The position numbers and the translations under genes were made by a program. Below are positions 21,421 through 34,000 of a stretch of DNA of 58,275 nt, piece after piece; position 1 is the stretch's first letter, and each line of letters begins with the position of its first letter. The stretch covers positions 128,769,227 through 128,827,501 of the forward strand of contig JBOZIK010000001.1 of assembly GCA_051453625.1 (NCBI GenBank), in the 5' to 3' direction. Under the pieces are notes generated by a model that worked only from the letters and a program-made list of their open reading frames with translations, was not told the origin of the DNA and searched no databases. Source of the stretch: Welwitschia mirabilis. Taxonomy: Eukaryota > Gnetophyta > Gnetopsida > Welwitschiales.

Positions 21421-23689
21421 ACCACCCAAGGCATAATTAAGAACTTTAATTTGGTTAGTGATCTGATTTATATAACCAAACGTGTTCTTCCCATCCCATC
21501 TCTTAGATCCCCAAGCCTCTTGGCAGATCTAATTTCCTTCCTGATAGCCTGCAAAAGTTCATCTTACAAGAGATCAAATGTTATGAAAGCAATGGCTAGC
21601 AATGAGAGACAATGAAAGTGAAACAACAAAAGAACATGTGTATAGAGCGAAACATCCACAGGAAGGAATGCAAATACTTGTTGTCAAAACCTTTAAGAAA
21701 ACATAGCACAAGCAAAGAAACATTTGTTCAGTTTGTACAACACTTATAAACATACACTTTCAATGCTTAAAGCAATTAGAAATCCCATATATTTATCTTG
21801 CAAAGTAAAGGACTGACAACTGCCAACAGTTTTTATGTTTATTCTCATGTACTATATCACAATTGTTGGAAAATTTTAATAATTTGTTCTTTAAAACGTT
21901 ATCATTCACTGTGATTTTGTGCGACAATTCTTGTGATTTTTCAAATCTACGTCTCCAAAATAAAAAAGTGATTCCATACCTTAATCCACTCTTGGAGAAT
22001 ACAGATTGAAGATTCTTTGAAGGCCTAGGGTAGACCCGCCAAAAGGCTGACGGCCTTGAAGTAGACCTTGAGGCATTTCCCACCAAGAGGATCAAAGGTT
22101 CTTTGAGGACCTAGGGCACTGTCCTTAGAGGTAGAAGGCTTGGATGTTAAAGTGAAATCTACTTTAAGATTGAAACCTTATCATAGGCAGAGTGAGTCCT
22201 AGTAATTCTTCCCAAAGTCCCTTGGGCTAACTTAGATGTTTATAGCCTCTCCATCCCAAAGGTGTAAGAACTTTTGAGGATGTTGTGGAGGATTTATGTA
22301 TAACCTTTTCCCCCCAGTAATCGAAGGAATGCTTCCACTAGAGGATGGTCTTCTTGAGAACTCGGTAGAAAGTTGAAGCATAGCCTTTCCTCTCCAATAC
22401 TTTAAGGCTCACTGAAGACTTGGCAGTTTGTTGGACATGAAGAGAAAGTATTGAAACCGTAGAGGGGATGGTGGTGAGTGGGCTTCAACTAAACTTAGTG
22501 ATCAAATTTAAAACTTTTATTCAAAAATTGATTGATGAAAACAATCGAATAATGTATTGAAAGGAAAAAAATTTAACCTTCCACAAAATGAATCATGCAT
22601 GTAGACCAAAAACAAAAAAGGAAAACACATAAAAAATTAGAATGTTTGTATGTTCTTGGAAAGCCAAAATCTCAACCCATTATTTGGCATTAATTACTGT
22701 GTTATCACTGAAGGTTAATGAAAATGACGTGATAGTAAAGGGTAAATATAAGAGATGTTTCAACAACATAGCTCCATGTGGAATGTAGCAACTTCCCATT
22801 TCTATGATTACCATTTGATTATGAGAATATCTTGAGAAATCCTAATGTAGGTACCCTCAAAGCTTTTCCCTGTAAGCACTTTTTATCAGGCTTTGCTGAT
22901 GTTTAACATTAGTGGTCCCTAGAACTATCCTCTTCTATGGAAATTATCAATGATTTAGTATGTTTTATGAATTATTATTTTTATTTATACAATTATCATT
23001 TTAAAATGATGATGTTTTCATTTAAGTTTCCACCCATAAAATGCTTACGTAATGGAAAATTTAAGCAACTCATTTACTTTCCTTTCGTTTTTGACATAAC
23101 TGAGCCATGACAACAGCATGTATACTGGCTTCAATTTCAATAAACGCTGGCAATCATGTTCTTAGAAGTCAACCCAGTTTCATATCAATTCTATAATAAG
23201 GAAACTAGGTTTGAAAACCATTTACTTTTTAGCATCCACAAAGCATAACAATTGATTGTTTGTAATTTCATGCTTTGAAATGCTTGTAAAGTGTGATTTA
23301 GTTGCATCATGTTCTTCAGTTGGAAATTTTTTCTGATCTATTAGAGCTTGGTTTGCATGATGTAAACATTGATTATGCTCTATTTAGCTCTGCAACAAAA
23401 TTAGTTTGTTACATATGCCTTTTTACATATTTTAGATAGACTAAATTGTGTTTCCTTAATATTATATCCCTGCTTTATGTAAGAATATTAGGCAGTTCTT
23501 CTTAGTTTTTACTATTATCAAAATTATGTTTTATAACATAAGTTTAAAGATATATTTTGTGTGTGCTTCGTTTTTACATCTTAATTTTTTTCGGCAGCTT
23601 ACAAAGATTATATTCATATCAAAATTAATTATGTAGTTTCTTATTTTTTTTTCATCTTTTCACTATGACTTTCTTTCACAAAGAGGAGT
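21421..23689. other. Stretch without recognisable features
   Basis: No supported gene. About 21960-22440 contains repeated wording (for example GAAGGCCTAGGG near 22019 and GAGGACCTAGGG near 22106), suggesting an old internally repetitive element. The rest is AT-rich and unassigned, and lies in the presumed upstream intron of VPS34. Confidence 0.4.
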
Positions 23690-24805
23690 GACAAAATGGT
23701 TATTACATATTTGTTTCTGTTCCATTGGAGATTAACGATAAGGTATCGGACATTTTCTCAGGAACAACAGAATCGATACCCCACATAATTATAGTCAATG
23801 ATAAGCATGGAAAGTTCAATTTCTTATTCTACATTGTCTTCTTTGTCTATTGTTAATGACTCTAAATTTTTGTCCTTTATATTGCTGGATTTATCTGTTA
23901 TCCTTTTTGTGGCTCCCTCTGTTTAGATTTTTGCATTGGGATCCATAGCACCAGATTAACAATGTTTATTGTCCAATTTACCTTTCTTGCCATAGATTTG
24001 TCAAAATTATTTCTCTTTTGATTTTTCCTACTATAGGTTGGAGACTTAGTTTTGTCACAGAAATTAGTCACATTCTAATTGTGGTGTCTCTGTTTCCATG
24101 CATTTTAACTTCTGTGTATTAAGTCTACTGAGAATTCTTTAGCTGCAGAAATCTTATCTGAATATTTTATACCTTTTCACAAAGATGGTATTTTTAACTA
24201 CGGAGCATTGTATGAGGAGCTTCAGGATCCTTTTATTTAGAAATATTTAGTGGTTGCTTATTGCACTAGTGATGGAAGATATCTTCTTCAACATGACTGA
24301 AAAACTTTATCAACCCTCACCTTTAGTTTATAAAACTTCATCAGTAATATTTGCACCTCTGTGTCAGTCATCATGTTGAAAATAGTCCTTGACGTTTTCC
24401 ACATAATAGACATCTTTCTGCTGTGATCAGTGGGAGTGTTTCATCAGTTGGATCTGACATTATTATCACCATGATGATTTTGTACTTTATTTACTTCAGT
24501 TTGCTTGTTCTTTCATTGGCACTGAGTCCTTTTCAACACGAGAATCTAGATCATATCCTCTCAACATGGTTTGCATCCAAATTGTCCATGGTAGGTGGTT
24601 TTTGAAATTGAAAGCATGATTCTTTGGAAAATTTAAAATGCTTCCTGCTTTGGCTGTCCCTCCCCTTGCTTACTTTCATAGTTTTGGCTTTGAGAATACA
24701 TCTGATTTACAGAACACTCAAGCTTAGTCTATGAAAAATTTAATGAAACAGGTAAGAACTTCAATTCAAAGAGCTGTGTATAAATCATGTAATTTGGGAA
24801 ACTGA
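23690..24805 (+). pseudogene. Broken protein-like frames, identity unknown
   Basis: Successive + strand frames read like decayed coding sequence rather than noise. They are 23702-23855 (contains NDKVSDIFSGTTESIPHI), about 24125-24240 (HKDGIFNYGALYEELQDPF then a stop), about 24300-24390 (TEKLYQPSPLVYKTSSVIF), 24423-24605 (LSPFQHENLDHILSTWFAS), about 24640-24730 (LPALAVPPLAYFHSFGFENT) and on to 24805 (SMKNLMKQVRTSIQRAVYKS). The last run reads through a GT-like site at 24751 without needing an intron, so a processed pseudogene is possible. I do not recognise the protein. It does not match VPS34, whose first exon I could not find here. Confidence 0.35.
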
Positions 24806-25123
24806 TGTATGTTATATCTTTTATTGCAAAATGTAAAATAAATATATAGAATTATGAATTTTCAGATTGTGGTAAGTACCACAGCTTGTTTTGGTGGTGT
24901 GTGGATTTAGCTTCTTAAAATACAATTCATTTAATGAGGATAAAGTGTATGCCTTATCTTCTTTATTGATAGATCCATGACTTCATAAGTCGTAATGTAG
25001 TCTCCCTAATTGGCTATGGTCATTATTAATGTTCCTTGATAATAGATACTGAGTTTAATGAATTGTTGACTGTTACCTGTGGAACATTTTTATGAGTTCT
25101 AATGCATCTTTTTCTTCTAATAG

Positions 25124-25526
25124 ATGCCGAAGAGGAGATGGAGGGCCAACCTCTTGAGTTTTATGTGGAGTGTGCCTTATACATTGATGGTGCACAATTT
25201 GGACTTCCCACAAGAACAAGGTTCAGAAGAACTTTAGGCCAGATTTTTGCCTAGTACTAGAAAAATTGTCTTGGAACATTTTAAAATATTTTTATATGAT
25301 TATTTTTGTATGTTAAAGAGATTTGTAGTGAGATACTTAGATTTAACATAATGACATCTCCTTTTTTTTGTAGTACTGATTTCTGAGAATACCATGTACC
25401 TAAACTTTGCTTTTTTATTATAGCAGGTTGTTCCTGGATTCCAATTCAGAAAATTCAGATGAATTATATACTACCTTAAGTGCAAAGTATAGAGATTTAA
25501 CAAATGATGCACAGCTTGCATTCACA
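25124..25526 (+). CDS. VPS34: VPS34 (class III PI3-kinase), two C2-domain exons
   Basis: Exon 25124-25220 (preceded by TTCTAATAG, followed by GTTCAG) encodes AEEEMEGQPLEFYVECALYI then DGAQFGLPTRTR. Exon 25427-25526 (acceptor TAGCAG, donor GTAAGT) continues through LSAKYRDLTNDAQLAFT. Phases fit: one base is carried in from the previous exon, codon AG|G spans the 206-bp intron, and the second exon ends on a codon boundary. This is the start of the plant VPS34 C2 domain (VECALYIDG..FGLP, KYRDLT..QLAFT). VPS34 makes PI3P on endosomes and autophagosomes in a complex with VPS15 and ATG6. Where plant VPS34 proteins have CWNE, this copy reads NSDE. The start-codon exon is not in the window as far as I can see. 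Confidence 0.88.
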
Positions 25527-28500
25527 GTAAGTTTGAGAAAGTTGAATTCTGAATTTAGCAAGAAGTTGAACAATAATATTTTTCACGTCTTACTTGAAAG
25601 TTCTGTTTAAAGTTTTTATACTTGAAAGTTCTGTTTAAAGTTTTTAAAATTATAATTATTAAAAAAATACTTTTTTGATAATTATAAAATATAAGTGGTG
25701 TTAGACTGTCAGTTATTAAACTATGAAGTTGAAATTGATGCCATGGCTATGTGTTTAGGCCTGGATGCCTGTGGATTGTTGCCCCACAGTTCTTTTTCCT
25801 GACATTTGGAACATTTTTTGAGAGGAGGTATTGTCCTCAAATTCTTTTTGAACTCACTGGAAGCCTGATATCTTCTTTATTTTGTTGGTAAGAAATAAAA
25901 AAATGAAAAGTTATTCAAAAGCTAATTTGGGATGCAAAACTGCGACTGATCAATGTCAACCAATCCGTTTATATGGTGGGTGTTCCGAGGTGCTTAGTGA
26001 TCGAGGTGACGATTCACCACTAGCAGATCATTCCTCAATCCTGATTCGAGGAAGTGGCGTCTGGCCTGTGCGTCAACAGTGTTTGAAAAGCTGTGATTAC
26101 TCTCTGCTCTGGAGATTAATCTCTGAGTAGATCAAAGTTCTAATCAGATTAGCCCAATCCAATTGGATTAAGTACACATTTCTTATAATCCTATGAATCA
26201 GCGATTACTAACTGATTAGTCTCTCACGTGATAAATCTCCAATAAGAGAAGGTTAGTCTTCTACATGGAAAAAGAAAACATGAAAAAGAGGGAAAGGCAT
26301 TTGTCCTGACTTCCGACAGTTCCAAGGGCCCTTCCATTGCCAAAATGACTAGTAGTCAAGAAAGCACCAGGGACCTTGAAAGATTTATAGATTTCACTCA
26401 TTCATCAACTTTGAANNNNNNNNNNTGGCTATTGATTTTTCTAAAACTATATATCTTTAGGATTTAAAGTGACAAATGAGAGTTTGTAAGCTGTCTGTTT
26501 TGGAGCTTTCGAATGGAGCTTTCAAATCTTAAGCTCTTATTTCGACATTTTTCATGCTATGGTTTAGCCAACGATGGAATTAGCTCCTTTTTGGTCAAGT
26601 GATATCATTCGGTAGAGTGAATGTGTTGAAGCTTTATATAATTCATTATTTTCAGATTCTTATATGATTATAATATTGCTAAAATGTTGAAAGAGATAAA
26701 CAGACGTGTGCATGTTTTGGTTGTTGCCCAGTACCTTCATATTTTCTGGATGTTATGTTCTCAATGTTTATTTTTCTGAGATGTTGTTGTGTGCGTAGAA
26801 TCATATCTCGGTGGAATTGTTCATCCAAAAAATCATTTCTCTACATTTGTCATTTTTTATGTGGTTCTGACAATTATTTGACGATTAGTCTCTGACCTGG
26901 ACCAATTTGTTGCTGATTTCTGATTTGGAACCTAGGTCAATCAGTTGCCGATTTGATGATTTTCAATCACTCTGCATCATTGATTTCAGTTCATTAACTT
27001 TTAATGTTTTGTGAAAATGATACACGCATTTTGAAACTAAGAAGTATGTATTATGTTTTGCATTTTTTTAATGCATGCTCTCAAAAGTAGCCTTGTGGTC
27101 CAAACTCATTTCTAGAATGTGTTTCTTTCATCTCCATGCATTATGGGAGCTTGTGACATAGGTTTAGGCTTGCTATGTATTCCTTAAAAAAATCATTCTA
27201 ATCAATAAGAAACATATTAAGGAGAGGGCACTGGATGCAGAGTCTTGTATCATGAGTTGGCGTGATTGCAAGTTAACAAAATGCCATCTTTTGTGGTTTA
27301 ACTTATACAAGCGTGTTTAGAAGCTGACGACTTCTACCATAAATTCCTGATTCACAAGTTATCTCATTAGACTTGGCCTCTTTTCGAAGAAGTTGAAACT
27401 TGTGCAATACAAGGTTGAAATTGACAAACACAGTATCATTTGATATTTAATCGCCAACAGTCATATCTTCTTTTCATGGGTGCGATTGAACATGCTTGAG
27501 TCTAAAAAAATGCTGTTTCTATGTATAAGATTTGGAAATAACAAATAAAATGCTAAAGTTGACTAGTATCATTTTGTTTTATGGCAAACAAAGAATTCAA
27601 AACAAATAGGTAATATGTACTTAAGAAGGGAGTCCCTTATCCATGGTTTATGCAGAGATTGTGGATTAGTGTTTAGCTCACATAGGAGGAATCCCAACAT
27701 AGGTGGCTGAGGTGTATTGTTCACCAAGGGCATAGCAGTTTTTGGATCCTAGTTTGGTTAGGATGCACGCCTAGTAACACATTATAGCCTAAATATTCTT
27801 ATGTTGCAAGGAGGAGGAAATACATAAGCTGCCTTCCTCATTTATTCAACAAAAATCAGTAATTGGATAAAGCTACTATTCATCAAAAAGTGGTGTGGCA
27901 TGCATAGGTTGCACTTTGTGGAAGTAGTGGCTGTCAATAGTGGAAAAGTCTGTTAAGATTAATGTTTCCTTTACGTATCAATAAGGATTCTCTTCGAACT
28001 TTGGTACCTATGATTAAGGGTCCTCTTCGTGCTTTGGCATCTCTCCATCATCTTTTAAGATCACTTGCATAGGCTTTCTAGTTACTTGATAATTGTGCTT
28101 GAAGTTGGTTTTCGATCTCAATTATTTCTTACATCTGTTACTCATTGGTTACCTTTGTTTGACAGCTTGTCTCTCTAATTTTTTGTCCATTGAGGGCAAA
28201 ACCTCATTTTAGAACTCTGATCAGCAACTTTTTTGTCCCATCATCATTTGTGTCGCCTAGCAATGTAAGAAGCTCTTGGCTTTGTTCTAATGTAATTTCT
28301 TAAATGTGATTTTGTTAATAGTCCAAGAAACTGGTTAGTAAAGAAATGGGCTCAGAACCTAATTAATTAAATAATGCACTATTATCTTCCTTCACAAAAT
28401 TCTTATTAATGAGGGAGATTATAATAGGTCAAAATCACCAAGCACACTTAATACAATCAACAATACTATTTGAATAACAATAACAATTCAGTCTTCAAGT

Positions 28501-28849
28501 TGTTTCAAATTCAATCCAGAATTTATCTCGCAGATCAACTTTACAATCATATGTTCCTTTGTATGTAGGACAACAACAAGAGATCTGATTTTCCATGATA
28601 CAAGAAGCAAACAATGGTTGAGAAGTCTTCCTTCATACATACATTCCTTCCTTCATGCCCTCACTCCTCCTCTCTAAAACGCTAGAGATCCATTATCAAT
28701 AGTAAATGGGTCTTCCTCCTTATATACCTCTCCTTTTCATCTTTACCCCAAAGTCAACTTAAGATTATACCAAATAATTTCTCCTCTAATTCATATAAAA
28801 ACATATTTAACTTTATTCCATATAGAAACCACCGAAATAAGTCCCTTCT
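25527..28849. other. Intron part without recognisable genes
   Basis: AT-rich. A block with many GATTAG/CTGATT motifs spans about 25935-26990 and resembles hAT subterminal repeats, but no convincing terminal repeats or 8-bp duplication were found. About 28600-28800 looks like LTR promoter sequence on the - strand (TATA box in GGTATATAAGGAGG near 28720); its partner was not found. Confidence 0.35.
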
Positions 28850-29399
28850 ATTGTGAAGCCTAAGTCTATTTTTATTACTTTCTTTCTTACTTTTCTATGT
28901 TGACCCCATTTAATTGTAAAAGGTAGGTTTAATTATAAAAACACCTTGGGCTAAGTTAAAAAAAGAGAATATGATGATTAGAAGGAAGTTAAGGTCGGTT
29001 TGTTAAGGTTTGTTTGTTACCTTAATTGAACCTTTCTCTTATATACACGCCTCGTGGCATTGGGGATTATGATTTGGGGTGTGTTTCATGGTTATTTGTA
29101 TTCTTTGAAGCACTTGTCTGCCAATAAGATCTCTACACTGCTTCTTCAGGATGTAGGCTAGAAAGGGGAGAATCTTGATTAAATCTTTTGTATGCCTTTT
29201 GTGTTTCATTTGTGTTTGCATTAGTGTATCTTGCTCTATGTTACACTCATTTCGAAGAAAATTGGTATTAGCGAACAAGCGAGTTTTGCAGATTCATAGC
29301 AAACATGATTGAGAGATTGCAAACAATAGAGCATTTGACTTGTGCCAAGAACTAAAGATTTGGAAGGATCTAGTAATGCAAAAGAAGTGCAAGTTGACA

Positions 29400-31047
29400 T
29401 TGCAAAAGATGAAACCTTTGGCAATGAACGATGTAGATTGGCACGAGATTAACAACACAACACTAGTCCTAATTCATTCTTGTCTTAGCAACAATCTTGT
29501 GTCACATATGCTCTAGAGATGATTGTGAATGGATTTTGGCAGAAACTAACAAAGTGTTATGATGAACCATTTGGTATGAACATGTTTTTATGTTCTAAAT
29601 AAGGCTTTCAATTGCAAGCTGAAGGAGGGTGCCCTCTTGAATCCTCAATTGGATGAGATGTAAGGTATGTTTACAGAGCTTGATATTTTATAGTTTGATT
29701 TCTCTAGAATTTTAAGATGTTTTTTGATGAAATCTTTTCTTCCTCCAAATTGGCAACCTATAATCACTACATTTATTATAGCACATCCCAAGTAGACTTG
29801 GGATGATATGGTTGCTACGTTGTTGGATGTAAAATGTAGCAAGAAGAACATGTGTACTACTAAAACTTTCGATGAAGATTTGTTTATAGAGAGAGGGCTC
29901 TTTAAATTTAAAGGAACTCATGGTGGAGGTAAAAGTAAAGGTAGATCGAGCATGCAAGATGATGTTTGTTTTTTATTTCAAAAACAAAATTTAAAAAAAA
30001 AAAAAAAGGAAGGTCACATGTACAAGGATTGTACAGGTTGAAAAGGAAAGATCAAGAGACCGCAAAGAAGGATATTGAGTCTTCCAATTAATCAAACAAG
30101 AATGATGGAGGCCATGATCATCCTCATTTCATACTTAGAGGAAGTTTTAATATACTAGCATACCTCACATGACGTTTGGATTTTAGATTCTTGAGCTCCC
30201 TATCATCTTTTTTCACAAAGAGAATTCTTCATATCCCAGGAGATTGTCTTTAATGGTGTTGTTTATTTAGGAGATGACCACACATGTCAGATTGGAGGGA
30301 TTGGGTTTGTGAAGTTGTTGTTGTAAATGGATAGATGTGGACCCTACACAGGGTAAGACATATTCCCATAGTGATGAGGAATCTCATTTACACTAGTCAG
30401 TTGGATGAAGGTGGTTGTATAGTTACATTGGATGTAGTAGTTGGAAGATTGTCAAGGAGGCTATGGTGTTGTCACGTGGCAAGAAAGAGGTATCTATGTA
30501 TGTTTTGAAAGCTCAGATCATGTTTGGGGATGTTACAATGGCACAAGAGAATAGTGTGGCTTTATGTCATCATAGACTAGGTTATCTAAGTGAAACCAGT
30601 CTAAAGGTGTTTCACTCAAAGTATTACTACCTAAGGTAACCTTCGTGGATCTTGATTTTTGTTCTAATTGTGCAATAGATAAAAGCCTAAAAATGAAATT
30701 TATAAGAAAGTTTTAGCATAGAAAGCCATCTATTTTAGATTTGATTCATTTTTATTTAGTAGGACCAATAAACTTTGATTCTGCAAGCAGTGCTTCATAT
30801 GTCATTATTTTTGTTGATGACCATAGTAGAAAATATGCTTATGTCCGCTAAAGTCCAAAGACATGCCCCTTGATACATTTCAAGTTTTTACAACTAGAGT
30901 TGAAACTGAAATAGAGAAGAAAATAAAACATTTGCTAATTGATAACTGTGCGAATTTTGCTCATTTGAGTTTGAGAAATTTTGCAAGAAAGTAGAAATTG
31001 TTCATAAGAAACAATTCCTAGTACACCCCAATAGAATGGGGTTGTAC
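29400..31047 (+). pseudogene. Copia gag-pol pseudogene, 5' half (gag to integrase core)
   Basis: Gag remnants with several stops lie at about 29400-29800. The frame 29808-30041 ends in a knuckle-like KEGHMYKDC (first cysteines lost). A GAG-pre-integrase region lies at 30415-30640 (WKIVKEAMVLSRGKKE, CHHRLGYLSETSLK). The integrase start follows to 31047, with FVDDHSRKYAYV (first catalytic Asp) near 30810-30840 and a TPQ-stop-NGVV motif at the break, where the usual second Gln codon is TAG. The hAT element interrupts the integrase exactly here; the partner half resumes at 36042. Confidence 0.8.
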
Positions 31048-34000
31048 CATACTTTTAGATTGTGGAATCGCGACAGAATCATTTTTTCCCAAAAAGATGT
31101 AAATCGCCGGAATCGTGAATCGGAATCGCCCAGAGTCATGGAGTTATATAAATATAATATTTTAAATGGTATTTAACATTTTATTGCATTTTTAATGACA
31201 AATAAGACCTAAAACAACATAGAGAAGTAAAAACTTTCAAAAAACATCTCTTTCATAATGTATTTGTATATTTTATAGCCCACAGTTCACACTCCACGAT
31301 ACATAGTAGTGAGATCATAGTTAAGATGGAATAAAGGCACCACAATGATGATTACATTATATAGAGAGTACAAAGTACAAACTACAAAGATAGGAATCAT
31401 AATGCGACAAATTACAAAACAACCTAATGTAAATGAAGAAAATCATAAATCATTGATGCCCAAAGCCCTTTCCTCCACGAGGTCGAAGCTTAGCAATTTG
31501 GATTTGCCTAGCTTCTTCCTCTATAACCCCCTCAAGCTCCTCAATATCAATAGCTATAAGCTCTGGCTCCATGCCAAAAGATCTAACACTACTGATATAG
31601 CGACTACGATGAGTAAGGTTGCTATTAGGTTCATGGTGCTCTATCTTTACACTAGACAATGGTTGTGACTCAGATAACCACTTCATGACACCTAACATCT
31701 TCTTCTCATTATCAATAAGATCAATCAATGCATCAAGTTGAGTATTTTCATTCTCAATCAGGGAAGGGCTTTTGAATCTAATCTTCAAATTGTGATATAC
31801 ATACACAAGTTTATCCAATCTATGCATGGTCAACCTTGTGCGCTTTTTTGTGTAAATGTGCTCAAATGCACTCTAGTTACGTTCACATCCAGAAGCACTA
31901 CAAGGTTGATTCAAAATCCTGGTTGCAAGCTTCCTGAGATCAGCGGTGCTATTGCCCCACTACTCCCACCATTGAGCTGCATAAAATGTTAAATATAAGA
32001 GTAAATTTACCATTTATTATAAAGTATCAACATATTAGTGATTAACTAATTAAATTATTAAACATACCTGCTGATAAGCTATGTATCTTTCTACATGCAA
32101 TGGGTTTACTTAATAGAGCCCCTTCACCTGCAACAAGTTTACGATGTTGCTTCCAAAGTATATCCTATAGCTCCTCATCTAGAACTAGCTTTGATAAAGT
32201 ATGAAGGAATCCAACTTTGACCTCCTCATCTACATGAAAATCAACACCCTCCTTTCTATGAACAAAACGAGGGTTCAAATAGTAAGCCGCTGCATGCAAT
32301 GGTTGGTGAAGTTGCCTATTCCACCGTCTATCAATCAAGTCCCACAAAGGCTTATATCTTCCTCTATCATTTTCATAAAAATTTGTAATGGCCTCTTTAG
32401 CAAGACCCATTGCTTTCCCCATTGGGCAATTGTCTCCATTAACAATGCGGAAAACATGAACTAAAGGCTCAGCAACCTACAATAGGGAGTTAGAGACAAA
32501 ATCACAAAATTAAAAATGATCACTCAAATAATGAAATAACACAAGTTCAAATCAAAATTGAAACATAAAATTATTTTTTACCTTCACTACTTCAGCAACT
32601 TTGGCCCAAAATTGATTTCTGCATACAAGTTCAACAACTTGAAGGCCCTCATTGGAAGTACGATATGTAATAAAATCCTCGTTATGTGTCTAATCACTAG
32701 ATCCAAATGTCTGTGTTAAAGCGAGTTGATGGGACTCCAAGCTCTTCAGTGTAAGAAAGTGTGTGGCAAATCTTGTTCGTGCAGGTCTAAGAAGATCTTT
32801 GCCTCCTGTATGCCTTCTAACAAGGCTTAACACAATGGTATAATTATAAATAATTTTTCCAATCTTCTGAGTATCCTCCACAACCTACAATATCATATCG
32901 ACAATTTTTCCCAAATTCAATATGGGTTACTATGTAATCAATAGTCAATATTTCAAATTCATATACTTAATATACAGATTTCAAAATTCAAATAGTCAAA
33001 TAGTCATACGTCATACCTCTGCAAAAGGCTTCATTTTCGATAAGTCCTCCAACAAAAGATCAAGGCAATGGACAGCACATGAGGTGTAATAGATTTTTGG
33101 GTGCTTTTTCATCAATTCTTCCCCAGCCTTTACAAAATTTGCTGCATTATTTATGATGAATTAGACAACACTTTTAGATCCCACAAAATCCAATACCTCC
33201 TCAAATAAGGACAATAGATCATCATGCTTTTTGACATGTTCAGAAGCATCTACAGAGCGTACAAATATTTTCCCTTTTAGTGATGGAACTAGAAAATTTA
33301 TAAGTGTTCTTCGTCTTTTTGTTGTCCACCCATCAGCCATGATACTGCAGCCATATTTTTGCCATATGAGCTATGACAAAAACATTATTCACATTTTACA
33401 ATTAGTGACTGATTAATGAAAAATATTAAACAATGCCTAAAACATTGAAATATGAAACTATGAAAGTACAAATGTTTCATGTTCGTTTCTTAGTTCTTAC
33501 CCTGTGCTCTGCCAGAAAGCAATCCATATCCTTTACACAATCATCAAGTAAGTTGCCTCGCAATTGGTGTATTGTGGGAGCTTTAAATCCTTTTCCTGCA
33601 GTGATCATTGCATCAAACATTTTTCGAAAAAAGAGGGCTATTGGTAGCATTAAACAGTATCGCACAAGAATAAAACCATATAGCAATCATCTTTTTAGCA
33701 CCCTCGTGTACATCCCTAGTCTATGTGCCCATTCCTTCTAATGAAGATTGTGCTCCTAGTTTGGTATAAGAAGGAAAAACATCAGTACCGCCAACTATGT
33801 TGAAAAGAGTAGGATGAGATTCTTTAGATTGCGGGTCTCTACCTGAATCCATTGGAGATGTGTTAGACTCAAAAGCATAAGAAGGATCAGCAGTAGAACG
33901 TCCCTATATATCAGTACTACTAGCAAAATAGGACTACACTCCAATGCCAGCTGATGATAAAAAATGCTGAAATGAAGACTCCAATTTTTGTTTTTTATGT

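Noticed and set aside
24751-24757. Splice donor CAG|GTAAGA as the end of the exon preceding VPS34 exon 25124
   Set aside because: The frame before it is phase 0 while the next exon needs one carried base, and the sequence before it is unlike the VPS34 N-terminus.
25124-25220. Alternative frame starting at ATG 25124 (MPKRRWRANLL...)
   Set aside because: It is open across the exon but resembles nothing; the frame two bases on gives the conserved VPS34 sequence and fits the splice phases.
25935-26990. Possible hAT element with CTGATT/GATTAG subterminal motifs
   Set aside because: Short end similarity (GATGCA) exists but no convincing inverted repeats and no matching 8-bp flanks.
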